DNA of 7,364 nt from Pasteurellaceae bacterium (lineage in GTDB: Bacteria > Pseudomonadota > Gammaproteobacteria > Enterobacterales > Pasteurellaceae), in contig CAAELW010000222.1 of assembly GCA_900756875.1 (NCBI GenBank), forward strand, positions 1-7,364, read 5' to 3'. Below are positions 1 to 6,505 of the stretch, piece after piece (position 1 is the stretch's first letter; every line of letters begins with the position of its first letter). The notes beneath the pieces were generated by a model that saw only the letters and a program-made list of their open reading frames with translations, did not search any database and had not been told where the DNA came from. The translations under genes and the position numbers were made by a program.

Positions 1-15
1 AATACGTCACAAAAA

Positions 16-744
16 ATGAGTTATATCCCTTTTAAAAAAGGGTTAAGTATGCAATGTGACAAGGCTAGTGATTCGGTGCCTCAATTAACCGGCTCCCGCT
101 TTCATTTAATAACTTGGAATGTGCATAAGGGGCAAGATAAGGGTTGGCAAGAAGATTTAGCGCGACTCTCTAATCAGGCTGATTTTGTGTTATTACAAGA
201 GGCGACGCAGCATCAAAATTTAAGTACATTTTCAACCGCACTTTTTGTGTCCTCTTTTTCTTTTAAAGATCTCTTATCAGGTGTAAAAACATTCACCAAA
301 ACGCAACCAGAATGGTATTGCGGTGGTGGCGTAGCAGAACCATTAATACAAATACCTAAAGTGGCAAGTGTGATGAGTTTTCCATTAGAAAAAGAGACTA
401 GCTTGCTACTTATTAATGTGCATTTGATTAATTTTGAATGGGGTATTTCGGCTTATCAAACCCAGTTAGAGCAACTCTTTTCTTTTGTGGAAAATCATCA
501 AGGCCCTATCATTATGTCTGGTGATTTTAATGCATGGAATGAGCATCGTCTGAATTTAGTGAATAATCTGATGCAAAAATATGGCTTAGATTCAGTGGCG
601 CTCTCTCAAGATGAGCGGGTTAGATTTTTAGGTTATCCACTGGATTATATTTTTACGCGAGGCGTAAAAGTGGTGAGTGCAACATCAGAAGTGGTTACTT
701 CGTCAGATCATAATCCGTTACTAGTTGAATTCGAATTAGAATAA
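16..744 (+). CDS. yafD: YafD-family (UPF0294) endonuclease/exonuclease/phosphatase-fold protein; start uncertain
   Basis: This is a predicted metal-dependent phosphoesterase of the exonuclease III / DNase I / inositol phosphatase fold; the substrate is unknown. The fold's motifs occur in order: WNVHK (Asn35), LLQEAT (Glu62), INVHLIN (His136), SGDFNAWN (Asp170, Asn172), LDYIF (Asp210) and SSDHNPLLVEF (Asp231, His232), so the catalytic set looks complete. From memory, E. coli YafD shares the GDFNAW block, the LDF/YxF block and the SDHNPLLVEF ending, which supports orthology. No signal peptide or membrane segment is evident. The start is unclear. The frame is open from base 1, so the gene may begin left of the window. 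ATG16 has no visible Shine-Dalgarno, whereas ATG49 has AAGGG six bases upstream. Starting at 49 would drop 11 residues and no motif. The gene converges on pepA. An uptake sequence lies inside it, read as Thr-Ala-Leu at residues 74-76. The family call is firm; the biological role is not. Confidence 0.88.
   Translation: MSYIPFKKGLSMQCDKASDSVPQLTGSRFHLITWNVHKGQDKGWQEDLARLSNQADFVLLQEATQHQNLSTFSTALFVSSFSFKDLLSGVKTFTKTQPEWYCGGGVAEPLIQIPKVASVMSFPLEKETSLLLINVHLINFEWGISAYQTQLEQLFSFVENHQGPIIMSGDFNAWNEHRLNLVNNLMQKYGLDSVALSQDERVRFLGYPLDYIFTRGVKVVSATSEVVTSSDHNPLLVEFELE
235..243 (-). other. DNA uptake signal sequence (Hin-type core) inside yafD
   Basis: The plus strand reads ACCGCACTT, the reverse complement of the core AAGTGCGGT. 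It is read in frame as Thr74-Ala75-Leu76. In naturally competent Pasteurellaceae this motif marks DNA for preferential uptake. Confidence 0.88.
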
Positions 745-752
745 AATGCGGT
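744..752 (+). other. Degenerate uptake signal sequence overlapping the yafD stop
   Basis: AAATGCGGT differs from the core AAGTGCGGT at one base (third position) and begins on the last base of the yafD stop codon. It is followed by AT-rich sequence, as in the extended uptake motif. It is unpaired, unlike the dyad after fbp. It may be a decayed or pre-functional uptake site. Confidence 0.45.
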
Positions 753-770
753 CAGATTTTGAGAAAATTT

Positions 771-795
771 TAGGGCTAACGTAATGTTAGCCCTA
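771..795. terminator. Bidirectional hairpin terminator between yafD and pepA
   Basis: A perfect 10-bp stem (TAGGGCTAAC with GTTAGCCCTA) closes on a 5-base loop, GTAAT. It lies between the convergent stops of yafD (744) and pepA (804). AT-rich sequence flanks both sides, but neither side has a clean run of T. It probably ends transcripts from both directions, with modest strength. Confidence 0.7.
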
Positions 796-803
796 TGTAT
801 TAA

Positions 804-2279
804 TTATTTGGTTTGGTTAATTAAGAATTGTGTTAATAAAGACACAGGACGACCCGTTGCACCTTTATTGGCGCCTTGAAGCCAAGCTGTCCCTGCAATA
901 TCTAGATGAGCCCAAGTATATTTTTTCGTAAAGTTGGAGAGGAATGCGCCTGCAGTAATTGCACCGCCCCAACGACCGCCAATATTCGCTAAATCAGCAA
1001 ATGGGGATTTTAATTGCTCTTGATATTCTTCACTTAATGGTAAACGCCAGGCTTTGTCAGTAGTTTGCTGTGCGGCTTGTAATAACTGTTCTGCTAAGGC
1101 ATCATCAGTTGAAACTAAGCCACTGTTATGTTGACCTAAAGCTACCACGCAAGCGCCTGTTAGGGTCGCGACATCAATCACATATTGCGGTTCAAAACGT
1201 TCTACATAGGTGAGTGCATCACAAAGTACTAAACGTCCTTCCGCGTCAGTATTTAACACTTCTACAGTTAAACCATTCATCGTGGTGAGAATATCACCTG
1301 GACGATAAGCATTGCCATCAGGCAAGTTTTCACAACCTGCTAATACACCGATAACATTGAGTGGAAGATTTAATTCAGCAATGGCTTTCATCGTACCAAA
1401 TACCGAAGCTGCACCGCACATATCGTATTTCATCTCATCCATTTCTGCGGCTGGTTTTAACGAAATACCGCCCGCATCAAAGGTTAATCCTTTGCCCACT
1501 AATACGATAGGTTTCGCATTTTTATCTGGGGCGTTGTTGAAATGCAAAATAGATAGGTAAGCGGGGTGTTGAGAACCACCAGATACCGCTAAATATGCAT
1601 TCATCCCAAGTTTCGTCATTTCTTCTTCATCAATCACATCGAGGGAAAGTGCGGTTGATGTTTCGGCTAAATTTTTAGCTTGTTCTGCTAAATAAGCCGG
1701 TGTACAAATATTAGGTGGCATATTCGCAATATTACGTGCAGCTTTTACACCATTTGCAATGGCTTGCGCTTCTGTGATGGCTTGCTGAGCTTGTGAATCA
1801 TCGGTATTAAAAATGATTTCTTGAAGCGAGATAGCATCCGCTTTTTTACTCTTAAATTCATCGAATTGATAAAGACTATGTTCGATGGTTTCAACGGTAA
1901 AACGCACATTCCAAAATAGATCGCGATCTTTAATTTCCACATCCGTTAAATTATTCACCGCTTGTTGAATATTTAACTCTTTTAATGTTTGGGTAACACG
2001 TTGGATGATTTGTTTAAATTGGCGTTCAGTCGTTTCACCTTTTTTACCACAACCTGCTACTAACACGCGTTTAGTCGCAAGATTCGGTAACGAATGAAGC
2101 AGAGTCGCTTGCCCAATTTTGCCTGAAAGATCTTGGCTTTGAGCTAATTGGCTGAGGTAGCCTTTTGTGATTTGATCAATTTCATTGAAACTTTTTGTCA
2201 ATTCATTGTTCTCATAAATGCCGATAATGAGGCAATCGGTTGATTGAGAAAGTGCGGTTGAGTTTGCTTGATATTTCAT
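804..2279 (-). CDS. pepA: Cytosol (leucyl) aminopeptidase PepA, M17 family
   Basis: This cytoplasmic, two-metal, hexameric M17 peptidase removes N-terminal residues from peptides. The C-terminal catalytic domain (about residues 175-491) carries the full active site. [11 protein letters not shown] supplies Lys263 and Asp268, SLKP the catalytic Lys275, and MKYDM Asp286. The family signature NTDAEGRL (343-350) supplies Asp345, Glu347 and the catalytic Arg349. These positions sit seven below the E. coli PepA numbering (270, 275, 282, 293, 352, 354, 356), consistent with a slightly shorter N-terminal domain. The N-terminal part (about 1-170) is the usual regulatory domain. The 491-residue length fits the family. 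AAGGA six bases before ATG supports the start. The gene diverges from lptFG, as in E. coli. E. coli PepA also binds DNA (Xer recombination, carAB control); whether this one does cannot be read here. Two uptake sequences lie within it. Confidence 0.97.
   Translation of the reverse strand: MKYQANSTALSQSTDCLIIGIYENNELTKSFNEIDQITKGYLSQLAQSQDLSGKIGQATLLHSLPNLATKRVLVAGCGKKGETTERQFKQIIQRVTQTLKELNIQQAVNNLTDVEIKDRDLFWNVRFTVETIEHSLYQFDEFKSKKADAISLQEIIFNTDDSQAQQAITEAQAIANGVKAARNIANMPPNICTPAYLAEQAKNLAETSTALSLDVIDEEEMTKLGMNAYLAVSGGSQHPAYLSILHFNNAPDKNAKPIVLVGKGLTFDAGGISLKPAAEMDEMKYDMCGAASVFGTMKAIAELNLPLNVIGVLAGCENLPDGNAYRPGDILTTMNGLTVEVLNTDAEGRLVLCDALTYVERFEPQYVIDVATLTGACVVALGQHNSGLVSTDDALAEQLLQAAQQTTDKAWRLPLSEEYQEQLKSPFADLANIGGRWGGAITAGAFLSNFTKKYTWAHLDIAGTAWLQGANKGATGRPVSLLTQFLINQTK
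1647..1655 (+). other. DNA uptake signal sequence inside pepA
   Basis: Exact AAGTGCGGT core, preceded by a further A. It is antisense to pepA, where it is read as Thr209-Ala210-Leu211, preceded by Ser208. Confidence 0.9.
2250..2258 (+). other. DNA uptake signal sequence at the 5' end of pepA
   Basis: Exact AAGTGCGGT core, antisense to pepA. It is read as Thr8-Ala9-Leu10, preceded by Ser7, in the poorly conserved N-terminus of PepA. Confidence 0.9.
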
Positions 2280-2383
2280 GTTATTTCCTTATGTTGCTAA
2301 TTTGCTATTTAAATCAGTCAAAATAAGGTATCATACGCCATCTAAATTAGCCAGTTTCCCGTGTTTTTTAGTTAGAAAAAAGA
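2280..2383. promoter_or_regulatory. Divergent promoter region of pepA and lptFG
   Basis: This 104-bp gap must drive both directions. Towards pepA (minus), TTGACT at 2316-2321 is a good -35 box. The best -10 at 16-bp spacing is weak (TAGCAA, 2294-2299). The pepA Shine-Dalgarno AAGGA lies at 2286-2290. Towards lptF (plus), TATCAT at 2329-2334 is a plausible -10, but no convincing -35 stands 16-18 bases upstream. The lptF Shine-Dalgarno is weak (A-rich, ending AAGA). A perfect 8-bp inverted repeat, GCTAATTT (2296-2303) and AAATTAGC (2344-2351), brackets the region. The presence of promoters follows from the gene layout; the exact boxes are tentative. Confidence 0.5.
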
Positions 2384-3475
2384 ATGATATTAACCCGATA
2401 TTTAACAAAAGAAGTCTTTAAAAGCCAGATTGCAATTTTGTTTATTTTGCTTTTAATTTTCTTCAGCCAACAACTTGTTCGCGTACTTGGTTCAGCGGCA
2501 AATGGTAAAGTGCCTGCCGATCTGGTGTTCTCTTTACTCGGTTTAGGGATGCCGACAATGGCGCAATTAATGTTGCCATTATGTTTGTTTATCGCCATTT
2601 TACTGACTTTCGGTCGTCTCTACGCAGAAAGTGAGATTACGGTAATGCGTGCTTGTGGCGTGGGACAACGTATCCTTGTTCGTGTGGCGTTAATTCTTTC
2701 TTTATTCACAGCTGGCTTGGCTGCTTACAACGCATTGTGGCTTTCTCCATGGGCCATTCAAAAGCAAGCGGCGATTGTCGAAGATGCTAAAGCGAACCCA
2801 ACAATGGGTGCGTTGGCTTCAGGTCAATTTATGTCCACAAGCAACAATAATTTCGTCTTATTCATTGATAAGATTAACGGTAATCAAATCAGTGATGTTT
2901 ATCTTTTCCAAATGAAAGCCAAAGGTCAAACGAAACCGTCAGTGGTTACTGCTGAAAAAGGTGAATTAAAAGCGTTACCGAATGGCGACCAAGTCTTGAA
3001 TTTACAGAATACCTTGCGTGTAGAAGGCACATCCGTGCTTCCTGATTTCCGTATTACACATTTTGATGACTACCAAGCGTATTTAGGCCATCAAGAGACA
3101 AACTCAGAAAGTGATGAAGCCGCTGAATTATCTTTTGAGCAATTATTAAAAGATAAAAGTGCAGCCGCAAAAGCAGAGTTGCATTGGCGAATTACCTTAA
3201 TTTTAGCGGTGCCTTTAATGGCACTTATTGCTGTACCAATGAGTAAAGTGAATCCTCGCCAAGGTCGTTTCGCGAAAATCTTACCAGCATTATTGCTTTA
3301 TTTAATTTACTTCTTATTACAAAGCTCATTTAAATCTGCGGGTGGTGCAGGTAAGCTTGATGCCGGTTTGTTAATGCCGTTGGTAAATATCGCCTTTTTA
3401 ATTTTAGGGATTGTGCTGAATAGTTGGGATAGCACCGCTATGCATAAATTCCGTCGCGTATTCAGAAAAGGATAA
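2384..3475 (+). CDS. lptF: LPS export ABC transporter permease LptF
   Basis: LptF is one of two permease subunits of the inner-membrane LptB2FG complex, which lifts lipopolysaccharide out of the membrane and passes it to LptC/LptA. The 363 residues match the usual length (E. coli 366, from memory). Six membrane helices are visible: about 14-36, 54-77, 99-121, 267-287, 298-316 and 329-347. Between helices 3 and 4, residues about 125-262 form the periplasmic beta-jellyroll domain. The cytoplasmic coupling segment [16 protein letters not shown] contains Glu84, the residue known in E. coli LptF to contact LptB. NPRQGR (290-295) after helix 4 is also conserved. The start at 2384 reproduces the family N-terminus (M-I-x-x-RYL). 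lptG follows after 5 bases. The gene is expected to be essential or important for outer-membrane assembly. Confidence 0.96.
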   Translation: MILTRYLTKEVFKSQIAILFILLLIFFSQQLVRVLGSAANGKVPADLVFSLLGLGMPTMAQLMLPLCLFIAILLTFGRLYAESEITVMRACGVGQRILVRVALILSLFTAGLAAYNALWLSPWAIQKQAAIVEDAKANPTMGALASGQFMSTSNNNFVLFIDKINGNQISDVYLFQMKAKGQTKPSVVTAEKGELKALPNGDQVLNLQNTLRVEGTSVLPDFRITHFDDYQAYLGHQETNSESDEAAELSFEQLLKDKSAAAKAELHWRITLILAVPLMALIAVPMSKVNPRQGRFAKILPALLLYLIYFLLQSSFKSAGGAGKLDAGLLMPLVNIAFLILGIVLNSWDSTAMHKFRRVFRKG

Positions 3476-3480
3476 TAACA

Positions 3481-4560
3481 ATGTTGATGAATACTCTTGA
3501 TCGTTATATTGGTAAAAGCATTTTAGGGGCAATTTTTGCCACGTTATTTACGTTGGTTGGCCTTTCAGCAATTATCAAATTTGTAGAGCAATTCCGTAGC
3601 GTAGGGAAAGGTTCTTACGATATTTGGCAAGCGGTAGCTTATACGGGATTAACTATTCCTAAAGATGTGGAAACCTTTTTCCCAATGGCGGCCTTGTTAG
3701 GGGCATTAATCGCTTTAGGTAATTTAGCCAGCCGCAGTGAATTAGTGGTAATGCAATCTGCGGGTTTTTCTCGCTTTAAAATTGGATTAGCCGTCATGAA
3801 AACGGCACTTCCACTGGTACTTTTTACCATGATTATTGGTGAATGGGGGATTCCACAAACTGAACAGTTTGCCCGAGATATGCGTACTCGTGCACTTTCT
3901 GGTGGTTCAATGCTTTCGGTAAAAAATGGTATATGGGCAAAAGACGGTAATAATTTCGTGTATGTTCGTCGTATTACCGATGATGCACAATTAGAAGATA
4001 TTTATATTTATACCTTTGATGACCAGCGTAACCTCACTCATTTGAAGCATGCAAATCAAGCGCAATATTCTGCTGAAAATAATCAATGGCAGTTACGTCA
4101 AGTGAATAATTCAGCGGTATCAAAAGAGCAAATTACCACAACAAACCGCTTAACAGAAGATTGGGCAACAAGTTTAACGCCAGATAAATTAGGCGCAGTT
4201 TCATTACGTCCAACGTCATTATCCATTTCAGGTTTGTATGAATATATTGCTTTCTTAAAACAAACAGGACAGGATTCTCGCCGTTTTGAATTAACCTATT
4301 GGCGTAAGATTTTACAGCCCCTTTCTGTCGGTGTGATGATGATGCTCGCATTGTCTTTCATCTTCGGCTCATTACGTAGTGTTACTGCAGGAGCGAGAAT
4401 TGTAACGGGGATTTGCTTTGGATTCTTATTCTATGTCGTCAATGAAATTTTTGGACAAATGAGTGTGGTATTTAATGCACCAGCTTTTTTAGGGGCACTG
4501 ATGCCAAGCCTCTTATTTATGGCGATTATTTGGTGGCTACTGGCGAGAAAACGGGATTAA
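3481..4560 (+). CDS. lptG: LPS export ABC transporter permease LptG
   Basis: LptG is the partner permease of LptF in LptB2FG. It has the same plan: helices at about 13-34, 60-82, 102-121, 277-297, 303-322 and 337-355, with a periplasmic jellyroll domain between helices 3 and 4 (about 123-262). The coupling segment SRSELVVMQSAGF contains Glu87, matching E. coli LptG Glu88, which docks on LptB. Other blocks shared with E. coli, from memory, are LDRYIGK, FFPMAALLGAL, WAKDGNNFVY, LTPDKLG and QPLSV. The start at 3481 is preferred because AAGGA, in the tail of lptF, ends 8 bases upstream; the next in-frame ATG (3487) would be 14 bases away. The 5-base gap and lack of a promoter indicate co-transcription and coupled translation with lptF. 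A strong terminator follows. Confidence 0.96.
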   Translation: MLMNTLDRYIGKSILGAIFATLFTLVGLSAIIKFVEQFRSVGKGSYDIWQAVAYTGLTIPKDVETFFPMAALLGALIALGNLASRSELVVMQSAGFSRFKIGLAVMKTALPLVLFTMIIGEWGIPQTEQFARDMRTRALSGGSMLSVKNGIWAKDGNNFVYVRRITDDAQLEDIYIYTFDDQRNLTHLKHANQAQYSAENNQWQLRQVNNSAVSKEQITTTNRLTEDWATSLTPDKLGAVSLRPTSLSISGLYEYIAFLKQTGQDSRRFELTYWRKILQPLSVGVMMMLALSFIFGSLRSVTAGARIVTGICFGFLFYVVNEIFGQMSVVFNAPAFLGALMPSLLFMAIIWWLLARKRD

Positions 4561-4575
4561 TTGATACAATAAACG

Positions 4576-4606
4576 AAAAAGGCGAACATATAAAGTTCGC
4601 CTTTTT
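4576..4606. terminator. Rho-independent terminator of lptFG, bidirectional
   Basis: A perfect 12-bp stem (AAAAAGGCGAAC with GTTCGCCTTTTT) closes on a 7-base loop, beginning 15 bases after the lptG stop. The five T's ending the right arm give the U-tract on the plus strand. The A's starting the left arm give one on the minus strand, so it may also back up termination of fbp transcripts. Confidence 0.9.
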
Positions 4607-4616
4607 GTTAGCTAAA

Positions 4617-4644
4617 AAAGTGCGGTCAAAACTGACCGCACTTT
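4617..4644. terminator. fbp terminator made of two inverted uptake sequences
   Basis: A perfect 12-bp stem (AAAGTGCGGTCA with TGACCGCACTTT) closes on a 4-base loop, AAAC. Each arm holds an exact uptake core, at 4618-4626 (plus) and 4635-4643 (minus). It ends six bases from the fbp stop. Read on the minus strand, the stem runs into six T's, so it is a good intrinsic terminator for fbp. Inverted uptake pairs used as terminators are well known in Haemophilus. Confidence 0.93.
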
Positions 4645-4650
4645 AGGAAT

Positions 4651-5655
4651 TTAATCTTCTTTAAATTCTCTCATCATTTCTTCTGCTTTTTTCACCATTT
4701 CTGCGGAACCGATGAAAAGTGGTACACGTTGGTGAAGTTCAGTTGGTTGAATATCTAAAATTCGATTGTAACCATCAGAGGCAATACCCCCCGCTTGTTC
4801 TGCTAAGAATGCCATTGGATTGCCTTCATAAAGCAAACGAAGCTTACCATTTGGATAGTTGGTTGCACTTGGGTAAATGTAGATACCGCCTTTTAATAAG
4901 TTACGATGGAAGTCAGCCACTAATGAGCCGATATAGCGTGAAGCATAAGGACGGTTAGTTGCTTTATCTTCCTCTTGGCAGTATTTAATGTATTTTTTTA
5001 CCCCTTGTGGGAATTTGAGATATTGTCCTTCATTGATGGAATAGATTTTGCCCTCTTTTGGCATTTGCATATTTTCATGAGAAAGGCAGAATGTACCAAT
5101 AGATGGGTCATAAGTGAAACCATTTACACCATGACCAGTGGTATAAACCAACATGGTAGACGAACCATACACGATGTAACCTGCAGCGACTTGTTTATTA
5201 CCCGGTTGCATAAAGTCTTCTAAGGTAACAGGTGAGCCAATCGGTGAAACACGACGGTAAATAGAGAAGATTGTACCAACAGAAACGTTCACATCAATAT
5301 TAGATGAACCATCAAGTGGATCGGTCAAAATAATATATTTTGCATTGCGAGCACGTTCAGTATCAAAAGCGATAAAGCTTTCTTCTTCCTCTGAAGCAAA
5401 ACCCGCCACTTCTTCACGTGACATGAGGGCCGCATACATGGTGTTATGGGCGAATAAGTCCAATTTCATTTGGCTTTCACCTTGCACGTTTTCGACACCA
5501 GACTGACCAAGAATATTGGTTAAACCTGCTTTGTTGATATCACGATGAATGATTTTTGCTAATAAACGAATAGAAGACAAAATACCACTAAGTTCCCCTT
5601 TTGCATTTGGGTACTCCGCTTGGCGTTCAACAATAAATTCACTCAATGTTTTCAT
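4651..5655 (-). CDS. fbp: Fructose-1,6-bisphosphatase, class I
   Basis: This cytoplasmic Mg-dependent enzyme hydrolyses fructose 1,6-bisphosphate to fructose 6-phosphate, the committed step of gluconeogenesis. The class I signature [17 protein letters not shown] (112-128) supplies the metal ligands Asp112 and Asp115. ASEEE around residue 89 supplies Glu89, and [17 protein letters not shown] (274-290) supplies Glu278. [38 protein letters not shown] and [19 protein letters not shown] are near-identical to E. coli Fbp, as I recall it. The 334-residue length is normal (E. coli 332). AAGGA six bases before ATG supports the start. The protein looks intact. E. coli has Cys where this protein has Gly279 (YEGNP), which is unlikely to matter. 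The gene stands alone, convergent with lptG and divergent from pxpB, with FNR- and CRP-like sites upstream. Confidence 0.97.
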   Translation of the reverse strand: MKTLSEFIVERQAEYPNAKGELSGILSSIRLLAKIIHRDINKAGLTNILGQSGVENVQGESQMKLDLFAHNTMYAALMSREEVAGFASEEEESFIAFDTERARNAKYIILTDPLDGSSNIDVNVSVGTIFSIYRRVSPIGSPVTLEDFMQPGNKQVAAGYIVYGSSTMLVYTTGHGVNGFTYDPSIGTFCLSHENMQMPKEGKIYSINEGQYLKFPQGVKKYIKYCQEEDKATNRPYASRYIGSLVADFHRNLLKGGIYIYPSATNYPNGKLRLLYEGNPMAFLAEQAGGIASDGYNRILDIQPTELHQRVPLFIGSAEMVKKAEEMMREFKED

Positions 5656-5696
5656 GTTTATTCCTTTTTTATAATTGTTAAATAATAGACCTCTTT

Positions 5697-5702
5697 ATTA
5701 TA
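5697..5702 (-). promoter_or_regulatory. Probable -10 box of the fbp promoter
   Basis: The minus strand reads TATAAT, a perfect -10 hexamer, about 42 bases upstream of the fbp start codon. No good -35 stands at 16-18 bp; that position falls inside the FNR palindrome, which suggests activator dependence. With a start site near 5690, the CRP-type site centres near -60.5, typical of class I activation. A second candidate, TATTAT, lies at 5682-5687. Confidence 0.5.
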
Positions 5703-5717
5703 TGGTATTTAGCACTT

Positions 5718-5731
5718 TTGATTGAGATCAA
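5718..5731. promoter_or_regulatory. FNR-type binding site
   Basis: TTGAT-TGAG-ATCAA matches the FNR consensus TTGAT-N4-ATCAA in all ten specified bases. FNR is the oxygen-labile [4Fe-4S] activator/repressor of anaerobic genes and is present in Pasteurellaceae. It lies in the -35 region of the inferred fbp promoter and about 78-90 bases upstream of the likely pxpB start sites, so fbp is the more likely target. The sign of regulation cannot be told. Confidence 0.6.
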
Positions 5732-5739
5732 AATGTGAA

Positions 5740-5761
5740 GAATGAGATCTTTGTCACATTT
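5740..5761. promoter_or_regulatory. CRP-type binding site
   Basis: The core reads TGAGA-TCTTTG-TCACA against the CRP consensus TGTGA-N6-TCACA: one mismatch in the left half and a perfect right half. By my count 17 of 22 positions match the full symmetric E. coli consensus. It centres at 5750.5, near -60.5 for the inferred fbp start site and between about -52 and -64 for the pxpB candidates. CRP control of a gluconeogenic gene makes sense, but either gene or both could respond. Confidence 0.6.
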
Positions 5762-5766
5762 TATTT

Positions 5767-5808
5767 TTGATACAAAACCTTGACAAAACCTATAAATATC
5801 CTTTAAAA
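5767..5808 (+). promoter_or_regulatory. pxpBC promoter (two overlapping candidates)
   Basis: Candidate A pairs TTGATA (5767-5772) with TATAAA (5791-5796) across 18 bp, giving a start site near 5803. Candidate B pairs the perfect -35 TTGACA (5780-5785) with TTTAAA (5802-5807) across 16 bp, giving a start near 5814, which would place the CRP-type site near -63.5. Either gives a 5' leader of roughly 50-61 bases. Which one is used cannot be decided from sequence. Confidence 0.55.
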
Positions 5809-5832
5809 GAGAGGTGTAACAAAAAAATAACA

Positions 5833-5847
5833 AACAACACAACATCA
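5833..5847 (+). promoter_or_regulatory. Candidate GcvB small-RNA target in the pxpB leader
   Basis: The leader from 5817 to 5854 contains no G and is rich in A and C. Within it, AACAACACAACATCA is the exact complement of a stretch of the GU-rich R1 region of E. coli GcvB as I remember it (TGATGTTGTGTTGTT). It also contains AACACAACAT, which I recall as the reported target element of Pasteurella multocida GcvB. It ends five bases before the Shine-Dalgarno AAGGG (5853-5857), so pairing would block ribosome entry. The complementarity rests on recalled sequence and the regulation is inferred. Confidence 0.5.
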
Positions 5848-5863
5848 AAATAAAGGGTATCCT

Positions 5864-6505
5864 ATGAATATAACCCCGATCAGCGAGTCGGCGGTGGTTT
5901 GCTCTTTACCACCACCTGCTTCACTTCAACAACAACGCCAACTCTGGGCGTTTGCCAACCAACTACAGTCTGAGCAAGATATTGTAGAAGTTGTCGTGGG
6001 AATGAATAATCTCACGGTCTTCACTGATTTTTACGTGGATTTTGAGCCGCTTATTCAGCGCTTGGAACAACGTTGGACAGAATTGAAAGTCTCTACTTTT
6101 CAAGGTCGTCATATCGAAATTCCGGTAATTTATGGCGGTGAATTAGGCCAAGATTTATCTGAAGTAGCCAAATTACATGACACCACGCCAGAACGAATTG
6201 TTCAAATGCATAGCGAACCGATTTATACGGTATATATGATTGGTTTCCAACCTGGTTTTCCCTATTTGGGTGGTTTACCTGAAAGTCTGCACACGCCACG
6301 TCGTGCTGTTCCAAGAACAGTTGTTCCTGCCGGTTCTGTTGGTATTGGGGGGGCTCAAACAGGCATTTATCCCTTTTCCTCTCCTGGCGGATGGCAATTA
6401 ATCGGTCATACCAAGCAAGCGCTCTTTAACAAAAATCAAGCGCAACCAACCTTATTGCAAGCAGGTGATACGGTGAAATTTGTGGTGGAGGGTATTGAGC
6501 TATGA
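5864..6505 (+). CDS. pxpB: 5-oxoprolinase subunit PxpB (KipI/YbgJ family)
   Basis: PxpB works with PxpA and PxpC as the bacterial ATP-dependent 5-oxoprolinase, converting pyroglutamate, a damage product of glutamine and glutamate, to glutamate in the cytoplasm. The 213-residue length fits the family. The N-terminal half (about 1-85) is the variable KipI-type domain. The C-terminal half has the conserved blocks MIGFQPGFPYLGGLPE (125-140), TPRRAVPRTVVPAGSVGIGG (144-163) and YPFSSPGGWQLIGHT (169-183), typical of the cyclophilin-like carboxyltransferase C/D domain. The start is supported by AAGGG six bases upstream. The stop overlaps the pxpC start (ATGA), indicating translational coupling. A run of seven G's at 6347-6353 lies in the GIGG codons, and the frame is intact here. 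The older name KipI comes from the Bacillus sporulation kinase inhibitor; that role is not expected in this organism. Confidence 0.95.
   Translation: MNITPISESAVVCSLPPPASLQQQRQLWAFANQLQSEQDIVEVVVGMNNLTVFTDFYVDFEPLIQRLEQRWTELKVSTFQGRHIEIPVIYGGELGQDLSEVAKLHDTTPERIVQMHSEPIYTVYMIGFQPGFPYLGGLPESLHTPRRAVPRTVVPAGSVGIGGAQTGIYPFSSPGGWQLIGHTKQALFNKNQAQPTLLQAGDTVKFVVEGIEL

Noticed and set aside
27..42. Small hairpin CCCTTTT / AAAAGGG near the left edge
   Set aside because: The two-base loop is too tight, and the AAGGG part is better explained as a Shine-Dalgarno for ATG49.
1413..1421. Near-match to an uptake core (ACCGCACAT) in pepA
   Set aside because: It has one mismatch in the core, and the bases encode the conserved MCGA segment next to metal ligand Asp286, so codon constraint explains it.
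1312..1942. Open frames at 1312-1560 (plus) and 1745-1942 (minus) inside pepA
   Set aside because: They lie wholly within pepA in other frames. Their translations show no family motif, and pepA is intact and conserved throughout.
2368..2598. Minus-strand open frame covering the lptF start
   Set aside because: It is antisense to the conserved LptF N-terminus and would disrupt the lptF start region. Its product has no recognisable features.
3639..4351. Minus-strand open frames at 3639-3830 and 4133-4351 inside lptG
   Set aside because: They are antisense shadows of an intact, conserved membrane-protein gene, with no credible ribosome site or family resemblance.
4787..4792. Run of six C's inside fbp
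   Set aside because: Six is too short to suggest phase variation, and it encodes the conserved Gly-Gly of AEQAGG.
4719..5223. Plus-strand open frames inside fbp (4719-4958 and 4975-5223)
   Set aside because: They are antisense shadows of fbp, without motifs; fbp is unbroken.
6093..6314. Minus-strand open frame inside pxpB
   Set aside because: It is antisense to the conserved GFQPGFPYLGG block, with no independent support.
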